Positions 22,630 through 35,240 of a stretch of 64,000 bases of DNA are shown here, piece by piece; position 1 is the first letter of the stretch; each line of letters starts with the position of its first letter. The notes beneath the pieces are model-generated. The model had not been told where the DNA came from. It worked only from the letters and a program-made list of their open reading frames with translations, and did not search any database. Origin of the DNA: Bimuria novae-zelandiae CBS 107.79 (lineage: Eukaryota; Ascomycota; Dothideomycetes; Pleosporales; Didymosphaeriaceae); contig ML976713.1 in the NCBI GenBank assembly GCA_010015655.1, forward strand, positions 136,119 to 200,118, read 5' to 3'. The position numbers and the translations under genes were made by a program.

Positions 22630-25098
22630 TCAGCCCTCCACAAACTCCACCTGCACCGCCCACTCCTCTCCAAACTTAATCCCCTTCCCACCACCCACCC
22701 CAGCGTTCCTCCACGGGCGATTAACACCAATATCCACGACCCAAATCGCCCACCTGGGATCCCTCCCCGCGCCATTCTGTAGCGCCTTGAGTAGGCCGCT
22801 GCGCGGCGCGCCGAGACAGACGATGTACTTCGCGCGCACCTCGAGAGGCTCACCTTCTAAGATAGCCACCTCTCCTGTAGAGCCTCCGACGCCGGACGGC
22901 GATTCTACCGCGAGGACAGCCGCGCGGGACTTATTCGCCCAGCCGACGATGGACAGGGTAGTCCGCCGATCTTCGTCGCCGAGGGCGTCGAACTCGCGGT
23001 GGCGGCCAAGCAGAGCGTCGATGATGAGTTCGGGAGGTGCTTGGAGGCGTTTCAGCGCGTCTTCGGTGTTGGGCCACGCGCGCACGCTGCCGCCGAATTT
23101 CTTAAAGAGGTCGACCTGCCTCCGGACATCACGATCCCAGTCGGCGTTGCGCTCGAAGCCTAGCAGCGCGACCATGACTTTGGGCCCTCGTGCGTTGAGA
23201 TGCCGTGCTGCGGCGACTGCTCGTGCGCCGCCACGGTGGTTCCCTGCCAGGACGACGATGACGGGACGGCCGTTAGGGTTGTCACGGGCGAGGCGGCGAC
23301 CGCCTGGGTTGATGGCGGAGAGTGCGACCTCTGCGATGCCGCGGCCTGCACTCTCGGCCATGATCTCTTCGGTGAGGCCGTAGTCTACTTCAGCTACCTC
23401 TTCCACGGCCAGCATACCGCCTGGGGTGATGGTGTGGCATTTGCGATTCGTATTGGCTATTCGTAAACAGCTTTTCGATGTGGAGTCGAGAAGGGGCGAG
23501 TCGGGTGGAGTGGCGATCCGGCCTGGTTTTGGACTGCCCGTCGCATGTGAGGACGAGGCATATTGTGCAGGTCTGTGAATGAAGGAGCGGTTGGCGGCGC
23601 GTGTCATGAGAATCGGAGCACCAGGAAGACCTTGCGTTTCAATGTCTCCCTGGACACCGCTTCCTTGTCGAGTAGGTGCACGCTTAATTGACGCTCGCGA
23701 CATTGCTCTCCGGGAGTTGCGCCCACTGCCAAAGTCGGACAAATCTTCTTCCGAGCTTGAGTTCGAAGCGCTCCTCGCCTTTTTGCCATCCAACACATTT
23801 TCCGAAGGATGCAGGTTCTTCCCACCATATGTACCAGGTCTGGCTAGACGGTTGAAGCTGACCAAGCGGTCTTCGTCTGCGGTGGTATCCTCGTTCCTGA
23901 TCTGGTCGAACACGGTACGCTTGTCGAATTTGGATAGATTGGAGGCGAAGTCAAATTCAGGGAGGTCTTGAATGTCGGTCGCATCTTCGGTAGCCCATCC
24001 ATTCGTCGCATCCATTGCTCGCTGACGCCGTGTCTTGCGGTTCGAGGCGTTGGCTGCTTGCAATCCAACCCTGCCGCCAATGAGACCGGGCGTCCTGTTC
24101 TGTGGTTCGGGGTCTTGCAGCATCGGTGTTTGTCTCCAGCCGTTGCCCTTCCTGTGAATCGTTAGATCTTGCCCTGCTTTCGTAACACGTGTAGACTACA
24201 GAGTCGATGTCTGTAGTAGACACAAGGAAAGACACGTACGTTTTGCGCGCAGCATCAGGAGATGATTGGAAGTCAGTCCCATTACGTCTCTCCAGCGCCG
24301 CGACTTCCTTCTTGCGAGCCTTCCCACCGCGCCGTGTACGCTTGTTGTTCTCCTCACTCTTAATCGCGGGCTGCGCAACTGGGTCCTCCATTGGCTTTCC
24401 GCTGCGAGTCTTCGTGATGCTGGCCCTGCGCAGCCCCGACTGCACAGTCTTGTCATCGCTATCCGGCTCTTCTGCATCTGCAATGTCTAGCGACGAGAAT
24501 GGCCCCTCCAACGTGGCTGCGCTCGGCTTCCTCACGCTCCGTTGCTTCGCAGCGCCAACAAACGGTGAGGTATTCTTGGGCAGAGACGCAGTACTCGCAG
24601 CGGCCATAGCCTTCATCGGCGTAGCAGGCGCTTCCTGAGGAGGTCCAGGAGGGGCCTTGACTGGGGTGGGCGCGGCCGAAGTCCTCTTGCCCATGCTCAG
24701 GATGGCGGGGTCCACGAAAGGTTGTGGCGGCGGGCGCACGGCGGGGGGTGCCGGTGGATGGATATTCTGCGGATACTGAGGGTAGGATGGCTGGTGCTGA
24801 ATCGGCAGAGGAGTCTGTTGTGGAGTTTGCGCCGACGCAGCAGCGTGGTTCACTTTGATGTCAGCGATCGCGTGCCCTTCTACATGGTAGCTGCTCAGGC
24901 GGTGCCCTGAAGCCGGAAAGAAGACTGCATAAGTAATTAGTGACCGAGTTGCAACCGAAGTGTCGCGCAGAACTTACCATTCTGCAGCGTCAGCGTCGAC
25001 GTCTGCGCGTTCACATTCGCGACAAGGCCCTCAACCACTGTATTCGGCGGGTTCTGGAGAGTGACTGTGACCGAGATACCAATGAGTGCGGTAGCCAT
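22630..25098 (-). CDS. EDC3: enhancer of mRNA decapping 3 (Edc3)
   Basis: Three exons (24978-25098, 24240-24924, 22630-24151) with introns of 53 and 88 nt give 775 aa. The N-terminal LSm-type domain is at about residues 1-70 (ALIGISVTVTLQNPP, TSTLTLQN, then GHAIADIKV). A long disordered Pro/Ser/Lys-rich linker follows. An FDF box is at about 330-355 (EFDFASNLSKFDK). The YjeF_N Rossmann domain fills about 475-760 (VIVVLAGNHRGGARAVAAAR, ELIIDALLG, VVDIGV). Edc3 scaffolds Dcp2 and Dhh1 in cytoplasmic P-bodies and promotes decapping. Domain order is complete; the linker makes it longer than yeast Edc3. Confidence 0.93.
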
Positions 25099-25836
25099 GA
25101 TTGCGATATGCCAGTTTACAAGCCTCGGTGAAGCATGCTCGAGGGATGTAGGAGACTTGCAGCAGGTGAGGTGGCGTTTTGGTGAAAGGTGAAGGCGCGT
25201 CAATGCCAGCTTCCGAAGTTCTAGAGCCTACACATTTCGCGTTGCCGCATATGCTTGCCAAGCCGCCTTACGTCACGTGTAGCACTTTCCCTCGCTTCCC
25301 AAACGGAAAGATTATTACAGCTTGGTAAGAAGATGCGAATCGAGATAGAATCCGTACAAGGGAAGCCTTTAGAATCGGTCTTAAAGACTTCTTGCATCTA
25401 TAAGGAAACTGGTGATCTTGTAAAATATGTACTGAGCACTTGTTCAACGGTGGCCTGGTCTAAAAGTCTGCTAACAGCGTCGCATTCGCAATTTCTCCGC
25501 ACAAGCTGGTCCAGAAAAATATTTCAAAGGGATCAGAGATAGCATCGCTTATATCTCGTCGTTCTGCGCCTTTTTTTTTGTGATAAGATGATTCCTGCCA
25601 TTGCCCATTATATCGCAGTCCAGATCTCCAAGCACATTGCCGTCACGAGAAAATCCCAACTTTGGAAGTCTTCAAATCTAACCTACAAATCCTCTGGAGC
25701 AAAGGAAACATGACTAATCCGTAAAAACGATCCCATCCCAAACCAGTTCCCAGGGTATCCATATCCGCCATTGCACACATTGACCATACCCAACGGTAGA
25801 TGTTCCGCACGCCCATTTTTCCGTCCCATCATTGCA
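25099..25836. other. intergenic between EDC3 start and transglutaminase-like stop
   Basis: 738 bp containing the EDC3 promoter and a T9 run near 25571. I see no gene. Confidence 0.5.
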
Positions 25837-28024
25837 TTACACCAACTCCCAGCAGCAGAGATATCCCCATCCGCTGGCGACTTTCCCCTGCTTCGCCTTG
25901 AACTGTTGAATAGTGAGGCCTCGTCCATCCTTGTTGTCAAACGATGTGATGGCGCAAACGTTGATCTTCTGGCCGGGGGCACCCAGATCGATTCGATTGA
26001 CGTCTAGCCACCAGCTCCGGCCGTCCGTGTTAAAGGGTATGTGCTGTGAGTTTCGCCCGTCGCGGCCACCGATATTGAGAGTCATGACGTATGGCTTTCC
26101 CTGTTTCGTGTCAGTAAAGTCAATGGTGGGGCACTTTGGGTCCTGGGGCTGCCTATACAGGGATAATACAGGGTAGGTGCCCAGGATTGAGCACAGCCGG
26201 GGATGTAACGTACCTTGCCATGCCGCTCATGGTCCCAGTGCGGACACGAGACAGCGAACTGAAACCTAATAACGGGGTCATGAGGGTCATGAACCTTGAT
26301 GTGCTTCATGGGAGGTTGGAAGGTGCGCCGACCGACACCGTGTTCGCCTTCAGGGTCGCCGTAGATTTGTAGGCGCTCGCCCGCATCGTCCATACAATAT
26401 TCCTCCCAAGTGACGACTCGCCCATCTTCCCGGAAGAGATAATCCTGGTTCTCGGGATAGTGCGTGTAGCCGAAGTCGATGTTGCTTTTCGTGAACTCGG
26501 CGGGTTTGAAGTGCCGATTGTACACATTACCCGGACAACCTAGGCTACCAGCGCCCCAGCAAGCGTCGATGAGCTTCCACTGACCATTATCGATACGAAC
26601 TGCGTTCCAAGCGTGACTGGATTTGAAAGGAGGCACTGGGTCGCCAGGCTTTAGAGGTGAGTGCCCAAAGCCCTTCCCATCACCACCTACTACTATGGCT
26701 TCTAAACCAGCCTTGAGCGCCAGCGCCGCAAAAAGTCCCGCGTAACCCTCGCAAACTGCCAAGCCCGAAGTAATCGTCCGCTCCGGGGTAGATGGTGAGA
26801 TGGTTCCGGAAAAGAAAGAATGACAGTCGTAATCGACGTTGTGATGCAACCAAGCGAATATAGCACGCGCCTTGTCTGTGGGTGATGGAAATGGAGCCTA
26901 AGGACGGAGGGTCAGCTATAGTAATATGACTGAGATGTGGCTACAATTGGGCTTTGTATTGGGTGGGTATCATGAGGGTAACACAGGGTGCTTACGGTCA
27001 GTTGTGTCGCCAGCCACGTTACATCGGACGACGGTAAATTATTCCGAGGGAACTGAGCAGCGTGCTGATCAGGCGCGGAGAAGTCGCGACAAATCAAACA
27101 TGAGGTAGGAAGAGCTCCAGGTTTTGGCTTCGATGCCATAATAGCATCCAGATTCGGTCTGGACGAGAGAGGAACAGGTGGGGGCGCACTTTCTGCACCA
27201 TTACCACTTTCTGGCCGACTCGTAGGAATCGGCGGCGCTGTCTCCTTATTATTGAAACCCAGCTCCAACGCAGGCCTCAAGTCCGGCGGAGGAAGTCTCC
27301 TTGGCATCTCTTTTTGCTCCCTCTCTGCATTCTGATTCTGAGCCTTTGAAGTTGGTCGAGCCGGAAGCGCAGGCCGGGAAGGGAGTTGAGGCGGCGACGT
27401 GCGCAAAGGCAATCGCGGCGGCAAAGCCTTTGGGCTTGCCACGTCGGCGCTCGACCGCATGGCCTTCTTTATGGAGCTGTTCTGCTTCGGGTCCTCGGTC
27501 TTTTTGGTGGGGAGCGGTGGGAGGCTTGTGGGATCATATGCTGGTGCGCGGACCGTGTACATGCGCCCATTGGAGGTGCCATTGCTAGTCGTCGTCTTGA
27601 CCGAATCGAGAGACAGGTGGGATATACTGGAGGCATTTGTAGCTATTGAAGCTATGGACTCTTTCGAGTTGCTTCGTCGTAGGCTCCCTGCTTGTGAAGG
27701 TTGGCGCGGAGGCAGACTCGGAGCCTGCTTGTTGCGCGGAGGCGGCCGTGGCGGAAGTGCGGGCGACTTTGCCGGCGTGTCTGGTGGCGCGGGTGCAGGC
27801 TGGTTGCCCAGCTGTCTAGTCGATGTAGGCGCATTGTGGACGGGTGGGTTGTTCACTGTCGCATGTCGCGCGGCCGGCGGTCGATGCGACGGAGGCGGTG
27901 GAGGTGGTTTCTTCTTAGTCGACGCCGCTTGCTCGTAGGTATACGTCGGTCGGCTGGTGGGCGAAGGCGCATGCACCTGCTCAATGTTCAACGCCGCAAT
28001 ACGGTCCTTGATGGATGCCGCCAT
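25837..28024 (-). CDS. transglutaminase-like domain protein with Pro-rich N-terminus (Cyk3-like)
   Basis: Three exons (26996-28024, 26214-26897, 25837-26100), introns 98 and 113 nt, 658 aa. Residues 1-340 are disordered and packed with proline runs that could bind SH3 domains. The transglutaminase-like core is at about 350-480: TSGLAVCEGYAGLF (Cys), SSHAWNAVRIDNGQW (His), KLIDACWGAG (Asp), so the Cys-His-Asp triad is present. A beta-rich C-terminal part follows. Yeast Cyk3 and related cytokinesis proteins combine this fold with an SH3 domain; no SH3 is visible here, so the link to cytokinesis is inference. A Tc1-type transposon begins 288 bp upstream of the start codon. Confidence 0.85.
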
Positions 28025-28312
28025 GATGTCGTTGAATGGCGGGCGCTCCAGACGCTAGAGATGTCCGAGCCCGCACCACAGGTTAAAAACCGTTGTACTG
28101 CTCCAGGATGAGCAATATCGAGGCCGTTCGTGCTCGGTTTCCCGAACTCTGATCGTGGGTTGGTAGGCTTCAGGTGAGAGGTTGGGTTGGGTTGTCGGTA
28201 GGAATTCTGGGGAACAGAAACCGACCCCACGGTAGTGTTGCTGGGCACAGCCTGACACCTGCATGCCGTTCGTCACAGCACAGGGCAGGCTGGTGGGACT
28301 CAGGCTGTAATA

Positions 28313-29832
28313 CGGAGGTGCCTTTCAAAAGTCCTTGCCCACCTTGGCGAGCAGGGGTATACGCCACATTCCGAATTCAGAAGCATCTCCGAGCTGACGT
28401 GGCCTTTGCTTCTCAAGCTCACAACATTGCTCTATACTACTTGCTCTCTAATTGATACAGTCTTTGCTATGCCTCCTCACGATCTTGCTACTCGAGCTTT
28501 AATAATTACTCTTAAGGCTACTGGCAAGCCAAATGACGAGATCACTGGCCTAACAGGGATTTCAAAGCGGACAATTAACTCAATATTCGCGCGAGCTATT
28601 GAACGAGGCTTTGATCCATGCCAGCGGCCACTTAAGCTTCTGAACAAATACCTTGAAGATAGCCACCGATCTGGCAGGCCCTCAAAACAGGACGAAGTTG
28701 CACAGAAAGTAGTCAACAGCGTACGCACTGACCGCTATGGACGAGAGAAGTCTTGCGCTGACGTCGCTGGTGCGCTCAGCCAAGAAGGATTCAATATCTC
28801 CGCCGCAACTGTCTGGCGCATCCTAAGGAAGGCAGGTTTCAAGAAGACGAAACCAACGAGGAAGCCTGGATTGACGAAGAAGATGAAGGAGGCTCGATAT
28901 AACTGGTGCCTACAGCATGAACACTGGACAATTGAGGACTGGAAGAATGTTATCTGGTCTGATGAAACGTCTGTAGTTCTCCTGCATAGGCGTGGAGGAT
29001 ATAGGATATGGCGGAAGGCTGATGAGGCATTTGTTCGAAGTTGTATTCGTGAGAGGTGGAAGGGATACTCTGAGTTCATGTTCTGGGGGTGCTTTTCGTA
29101 CGATAAGAAAGGCCCATGTCATTGTTGGGCACCAGAAACAAAGAAGGAGAAGGAGACTGCTGCTGCTCGAATTGAGGAGCTAAATCAAGAGCTAGAGCCT
29201 ATCATGAAGGCGCAATGGGAGCTTGAAACTGGAATGCGTCGCCTTGATCTACGTAACAAGCCTGGACGACAACCTCAATGGACTTGGAATAAGAAGACAG
29301 GAAAGGTCAGCCGAGGCAGAGGCTCAGGTATTGATTGGTATCGGTACCAGACGTCTGTGCTACTTCCAAAGCTAATACCTTTTGCAAAGGTGTGCAAAAT
29401 AGAGCGGCCAGACACTGTTGTACAAGAAGATAAAGCGCCCTCTCATGATCATCATGTCCAGAGCTATATATATAGCATCCATGATGTTACAAAGTTGCTC
29501 TGGTGTGGCAACTCTCCTGACCTAAACGCTATTGAGCCTTGCTGGCCATGGATGAAGAGAGCTACTACAATGAAAGGCGCGCCAAAGAGTAGAGCAGAGG
29601 CTGTCCGTGCATGGGAGCAGTGCTGGCGAGATCTACCTCAGGAGAAGATACAGGCTTGGATTGAGCGTATTCCTGTCCATATAAAGAAGATCATTGAGCT
29701 AGAAGGGGGCAACGAGTACAAGGAGGGCAGGAATCTCCATAGACTTAGATAATCGGACATATGTCTAAATTCGGAATGTGGCGTATACCCCTGCTCGCCA
29801 AGGTGGGCAAGGACTTTTGAAAGGCACCTCCG
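28313..29832 (+). mobile_element. intact Tc1-like transposon (1,520 bp)
   Basis: Flanked by a TA duplication (28311-28312 and 29833-29834). The terminal inverted repeats are 65 bp and identical (28313-28377 against 29768-29832), starting CGGAGGTGCC. One uninterrupted transposase gene fills the centre. Perfect repeats and an open frame indicate a recent, probably mobile copy without RIP damage. It lies in the upstream region of the transglutaminase-like gene. Confidence 0.95.
28469..29752 (+). CDS. Tc1-type DD34E transposase
   Basis: 427 aa from the ATG at 28469. Two N-terminal helix-turn-helix units: about residues 5-50 (AGLTGISKRTINSIFARA-like) and about 85-130 (FNISAATVWRILRKAGFKKTK). Catalytic residues: Asp in VIWSDETSV, Asp in VVQEDKAPSH, Glu in DLNAIEPCW, with 34 residues between the second Asp and the Glu, the Tc1 spacing. 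A charged helical insertion (KKEKETAAARIEELNQ region) sits between the first two acidic residues. There is no intron and no stop; catalysis looks possible. Confidence 0.93.
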   Translation: MPPHDLATRALIITLKATGKPNDEITGLTGISKRTINSIFARAIERGFDPCQRPLKLLNKYLEDSHRSGRPSKQDEVAQKVVNSVRTDRYGREKSCADVAGALSQEGFNISAATVWRILRKAGFKKTKPTRKPGLTKKMKEARYNWCLQHEHWTIEDWKNVIWSDETSVVLLHRRGGYRIWRKADEAFVRSCIRERWKGYSEFMFWGCFSYDKKGPCHCWAPETKKEKETAAARIEELNQELEPIMKAQWELETGMRRLDLRNKPGRQPQWTWNKKTGKVSRGRGSGIDWYRYQTSVLLPKLIPFAKVCKIERPDTVVQEDKAPSHDHHVQSYIYSIHDVTKLLWCGNSPDLNAIEPCWPWMKRATTMKGAPKSRAEAVRAWEQCWRDLPQEKIQAWIERIPVHIKKIIELEGGNEYKEGRNLHRLR

Positions 29833-29834
29833 TA

Positions 29835-30659
29835 CGAACGCAGGATCTCATGCGGTCCGCAACGAACACAGCCACTCATCCAACGATGAAAAGTTAGCGC
29901 AAAGCGCGCCCAGCCACACTGCCCCGCTAAAGGTGCGCCGTTCCAGGCACCACGGGATGTCAACCATGGCTCCCCATGGGCCGACGGGAGACAGTCAGCA
30001 TAAACGGTCTTGACGGCGCTCGATGAGGGATGAACGCAATTTCAGCACGCGTGTCATGGAACTGTGGTATCGCGACATGTGAGGGTCATTGAACCTTGAC
30101 AGACCGCGTACTACAACACGGCTCGGCTATCACAACCAAGCCAGCCCAAGCAACCCAGGACAAGTCTCGCACTTGAATAGTGATTCGATATCGTAAACTA
30201 AAGCTCGCTACTGTGCCAAACATCCGGGAAAGAAAAAGCAGTTGAACCAACAAGGGAAAATCGACCGTAACTCAATGGCCCACCAAGTTCCCCAATATAC
30301 CCTCGCCAACCTGTCTAACCCACGCTCCGATGTCAATACCCACTGCGCCCTCACCCGCCATCCGAAATAGCACAGACAATCTGAAGGTAGCATTCTGTTG
30401 CGGCAAAGAATACTTTTGGAATGGTAAGAAGGAGCGAATGGAGATGGCCTCCCCGCAGCGCTATCCAACCTGATGCGCGCTCAACAACTCGACGGGAAAC
30501 AACTGACAAAAGAAAGCGAGTCTGGTAATCTATAAAAGAGAGACATCCACACGTCGTAAAGGTCATCTCCAGAATACCTGCTGCAGTGACGGGAAAGCAG
30601 TTGCGTATGCGCCGGCGAACAGCAAGTACACCTCAGACGAAACCCCAGTTGCTGTGTTA
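29835..30659. other. intergenic after the Tc1-like element
   Basis: 825 bp of mixed-composition DNA, partly the 3' flank of the Zn2Cys6 gene. No gene or repeat that I can support. Confidence 0.45.
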
Positions 30660-32614
30660 CTACCGCTTCCTCTTCTTGCTCTTATCGCCGTTGATGCTGT
30701 CAACGAGGAAGTTGCTCGTAGCGACAGGCGCGTGAACGTGGTCGTGGAGCGCAGGAGGGTCCATCGGCTTCTTGACTGGAACCCCCATGTGTCGTCCGTA
30801 ACGTCCCTTCCTGCCGTTGCCCTCGTCCTCGCTGATGCACCCCTCGATGCCAATACCGGCGTCTTTGCAACGTCCACAAGGGCGCTGGCGATCGCATCCT
30901 TTCTTGCTCTTGCGGCATCGCTGGCAGCGCGGCTTCGATGACAAGTCTTCTTCATCAATTCCCTGTGGCAGCTGGCCGTTGGCTGAAGCACTAGATGTTT
31001 TGCGCGACTGCGATGGAAGAGATGTCGGAGACATGGGCGCCTTCGGAACCTTGTTCTTCGGCTTCGAAAGAGCACGAGGCTTGCCAGAGAGCCCAGACTT
31101 GCTTGAGACGGATCCGCGAGACTTGGCTACGTGCAGCTGATGGTGGTCATGATGCTCGTCAGGCACAATCTCATCACTCTCACCCTTGAAGGAGTCGTCT
31201 CTGTTGTCGTCATAGTCCTCACCACTGCTGTCGGCGCTCTCGTACACACGGATAGGCTCGTCAGTGGCTCCGTGGTTACGTCCCATGTTGAAGGGAAGTG
31301 GCGGAAGCTCATGCTCGTCATCACTGCCCTCATCGCTCTCATCGCTAGAAGATGCTAGTTCCGCCTTGCCGCTGAATGCGTCATCAAGCGTAGAAGTAGA
31401 AGTACGACCATGGGTGGAGAAATTTGATGCATCGCCCAAACGCATCAATTGGCGAGCCACGTCCTCGTCCGAGATGACGCTGACGCTGCCCAACGTAGGG
31501 TCTGGGGTAGGCATGATGCCTCCCGGCGTCCCACCCTGACGGTAAGGCCCACCTTGAGTATTGGCTCGCGTGCGTGATCGGTAGCCTTGCATCTGTCCGC
31601 TAGAGGTAGAGTAGGGCGTGGGAAGCCCGTGGAGATATGTGGTATCACCCTGATTGTAGCTTTGGGGCGACTGCAGAGGGTAGGAAAATGCGAATGTCTG
31701 CTGGTTGTTCATCGAGTAGGGAGACGCAGCATTGTTACCACTGACTCGTCTCTGCGGGGACACGGAAGACAACGAGGCGGTCATTGGGACCTGAGGAGGC
31801 ACGAAAAGAGGCAGCTCCTGAGGCAAGAAGGAAGGCAGTCAGTTCTACATCCAAGGTAAAGGCTTGGATCAGGTGCACTCACAGAGCTGTCGAACTTAGC
31901 CCGTTTGCGACGACCACCCTCGACGATGTTTTCGACGCTGATTTCGGCGCTGGCTACTTGCTCTTTTCTCGAGCGGCGTGAGCTGGTTACGGAAGCGTCA
32001 CCATTCTCGCTATCACTGTAGCCGTTTGCATCCCCATTGGCATCAGCGAAGCTGCCGTGGGAGCTAGGGCCGCGGCTCTTTGCAGCAGCTCTAATGCGCC
32101 TAGTGTTGGAGATTGCGGAAGCGCTGCGCCGTCCGCGGCCTGGCTGAGGCGACTCGCTCTGTCGCAAATGTCTGGCAGGGGGGAGCATCTGGAAGGCTTC
32201 GTCTAGCCGCGGTCGGCGAGGAGATAGGGAATGGTGAGAAACAGACTGGTACTCCTCAATGTCGGGGTCCTCCGCAGTAACGCGCACATAAACGATCATG
32301 TTGTGTGCAAAATTCTCGTAGCGTGCAATCAGGGTATTGCCATGGCGATCCTCGAACACAACCCCCTTGCGTTCGTAGAGCCCGTAGAAGTTCTTGACAG
32401 TTGTGATGATTGAATCCGTTGTATCGTGCGGAAAGATGTTCACACGCATGGGGAGGCGTGCCTTGTGCTGGGGGGACTGGGGCAGAAGCAGCAGTTCGAA
32501 CGAAACCTGCTTCGGCTGAGGTGACTTGGTCGGCGACAGCGAATCATGCGCAGATCCTGTCTCCGTACTTGGGTATATGTCCATCATGACTGTTTCGCTG
32601 CCGAGTGGGTTCAT
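30660..32614 (-). CDS. Zn(II)2Cys6 transcription factor with C-terminal zinc cluster
   Basis: Two exons (31883-32614, 30660-31817), 65-nt intron, 629 aa from the ATG at 32614; an in-frame extension starts with GTG and is ignored. Unusually, the zinc cluster is near the C-terminus (about residues 542-571): CQRC, then KSKKGC, PCGRC and a last Cys after nine residues, spacing C-x2-C-x6-C-x5-C-x2-C-x9-C. Residues about 25-110 form a compact conserved-looking segment (VSFELLLLPQSP, RVNIFPHDTTDSIITTVK, YVRVTAE) that could be a ubiquitin-like or PB1-like fold. Acidic Ser/Asp runs at about 385-440 resemble activation regions. It ends in a KSKKRKR nuclear signal. Targets unknown. No fungal middle-homology domain is seen. 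Confidence 0.82.
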
Positions 32615-35240
32615 GTTGCACCCTGGCGCCGTTGGCGTGCGATGGTGCTGTGGGCCCACTCTAGAACCCTAGAGCAGCAGTGTGTACGAGGAACGAAGAC
32701 AGCGCCGGTTTCTGCCCTCGACGCTGAAAGCACGATTGTTGTATCTTAGTTATGATGTCGAATGCAGTGCGACAAGCTCGGTATACGACGAGGGAGCGCT
32801 GGACCGACCCAGCCGGTGTCGCAAGGGTTCGGAGCGAAGGACCAGCGAGGAGAGACGCAGAGATGGAATCTGGAGCAGTGCCACTTAGCATGTGATGGTT
32901 CGTTAGGAGTGATGAGGTGCAATGGGGCTTGGGAAGACGGCATAGGAGGGCCGAAACGCAGTGGGTGCTGCTGGTCCTCCCCGTCACCGCTCGGGTTCCA
33001 AAGGAGCCAGGCAGAGGCAGCGCTGAAGCACTCGCAGACCGCCATCGCTGCTCCTCAGAGTCTCGAATATGGTGACTGCGGTCGCAAAGGTGTAGGGAAC
33101 AGATACTTACAGTCAGGAATACTGCGCGAGCTGGATAGGCAGAAGAGTTGCTTTGGTTGCGTTCCGTAGACCGCCGCTTCGATGCTGGTCGGGAGCAGAT
33201 GTTAGCATGCGGGCATACACACAATCGTGGATTGGACCACAGGAACGTGCGATGGCAGGTCCCAGGGCATCGTCTGCGAACTGTGGGAGCTTACCGTTGA
33301 AGATGGTGCGAGGTGGGAGAGAGGAGAAGGTCTGGATGATGCAGTTGAGTAGAGAGAGGGACAAGCGAAGAACAGACCACACGGAACGCCGACCTAATGA
33401 GCCACCACACCACAGTGCCAACACAGGCTTGTTCAGCGCAATTGCAGTTTGGATCGCATGCACTTTTACTATCAGATACACATGCATTAGACGCAAAGAT
33501 GCTGCGTGGAGCGGCTCCAGAGGCACATGCGCGCGGCCTCTGTGAAGCCTGCTTGCGCAACCAGAGTCACTTGATTCGGGATGGCACAGCGACTAACACA
33601 ACACACGCACATATACACAACGAAGACGTCTGGGACTTGCCATCCGGGCTTGATACAGGCCTGGCTTCGGGGTGCGAGTTAGGCGCCTGAGAGTGGCTAC
33701 GATGCATGCCGCAGCGGGCAAACCACTAAGAATCAGACGGATGGATCTTCCCATAACCGCCTCGTTGTGCACGCATTTGACCAATGAGCATGGCGGCGCA
33801 TTTACGTTGACTAGAGCGAGTACCCCGCGACACATTGCTGGAAGCGAGTGCTTCATTTAGGTTCCCTCCAGACGCTCTCATGTTGCTAGCGGTTGGCTTC
33901 GTTGGCAGCAACAGTGCGGCGTCTGTTGAACTCCGTGTTGCGCCGTCTTAGGCAAGCTCCCAGACCCCACAGTGAACTAGCAGAGGGAATCGAGGTGAGC
34001 AGCGCAATCTTGACATGGCGCTGTTTTGAAGGTCTGATAGTCTGATAGAGATGCGCTGGCGGGCGGTTCGCTAGACAGGCTCCGACCCTGCATATGACGA
34101 GCCAGCCGCGGGCGCATTCAGATCGCAAATGCTCAGCTCCAGCGCTCGACCATCTCGCAGATAGTTAGTCGGACAGCGCGGGAGGAACGAAGTAGATCGG
34201 CAGGAAAAGTCGCTGTCCCGCCGTTGGCGCGAGCTGTCAATGTCTGGGGTTTGCGCCGGCCGATGACAACTGAGTTGGCTCGGGTCTTGTCGGTGAAGAC
34301 AAAGACGCCATTGGCACAAGAAGGCAGCGGATGGCGTGCCAACTTCCGGGCAGCAACTAAGCTCTCCCGGAAGGCGTGACGCTTCTCGAGGCCATGCGCC
34401 GGTATCAGCAGCCCAGCGCAAAGCACGTCGAGACTCGATGGACGGTTTGAAACGGGTGGCAGTGCGTTTAATTGATTCGTTGGGAGGCGCCAGTCCGACG
34501 ACAGCGGGGGGGCAGCCACGGAGCTGCGACTCTGGCGAGAAACGGGCGACGATGACAGCAACGGTAGTCGAATGGTTCAAATAGGCTTCAGTGCACTCTG
34601 AAGCACCGGACGAAGAAAGGGAAGGTGAGTTGTGGGCGACGATGTGGCACGTGACTTGGCGTTAACGGCAGCTGATTTCGCGCGTGAAGTAGGCGCGACG
34701 AGGCGAAAATACCGAGACTACGATATCTCCACACCTTGAGGAGCATTTTACAATCGGAAAAAGAAGGATTCATCGCAATGCGCTTCTCTCGCATTTGTAA
34801 CTTTATTGGGTTGTAATATACACTACGGCGCGGTGCGCATGCAGAATGTGCCCTGCAGCATTGTTCGGTTGACGCGAGGCGATGACGCATTGTTTCCGAT
34901 CGCACGGCCGTTGTCGGGGCGATGGGTGCCGTACTCCAAGTAGCTTAGCGCTTCAAGGCTGCAAGGCTGTCCCCGTCGCGTCTTTCGTCCGAGCTTCAGT
35001 TTACTGTCAACAAAGGTCTGCTTGGGTTTTAAAGCTTCACTTCCACGCCCACCTCGTTGTGTCCCAAGACAACCTCGTGTATCTCATTGCCGGGTAATTA
35101 CTTCCAATAGATGGACTCTTAATTGTTTTACTCACGGCCACTACCATCTCGCTGCGACGACCGCACCCCTTTCCGAGCTCCCAACCCAGAGCTCCTTTCT
35201 ACCCGTCACCGCAGCTAACAATAGCCTCAACACCATCACA
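32615..35240. other. 2.6-kb gene-poor intergenic region
   Basis: Head-to-head promoter space between the Zn2Cys6 gene (minus) and cyclin B (plus). All open frames are short, overlap on both strands and look non-coding. Long 5' leaders are likely on both sides. A four-codon upstream ORF (ATG at 35111) precedes the cyclin start by 130 nt. Confidence 0.5.

Noticed and set aside
22595..23383. 262-codon plus-strand frame
   Set aside because: Antisense to the Edc3 YjeF_N domain, which is clearly coding on the minus strand.
33072..34584. Overlapping open frames on both strands between the Zn2Cys6 gene and cyclin B
   Set aside because: They compete on both strands, have no recognisable domain, no convincing splice structure and no consistent composition; best read as leader and promoter DNA.
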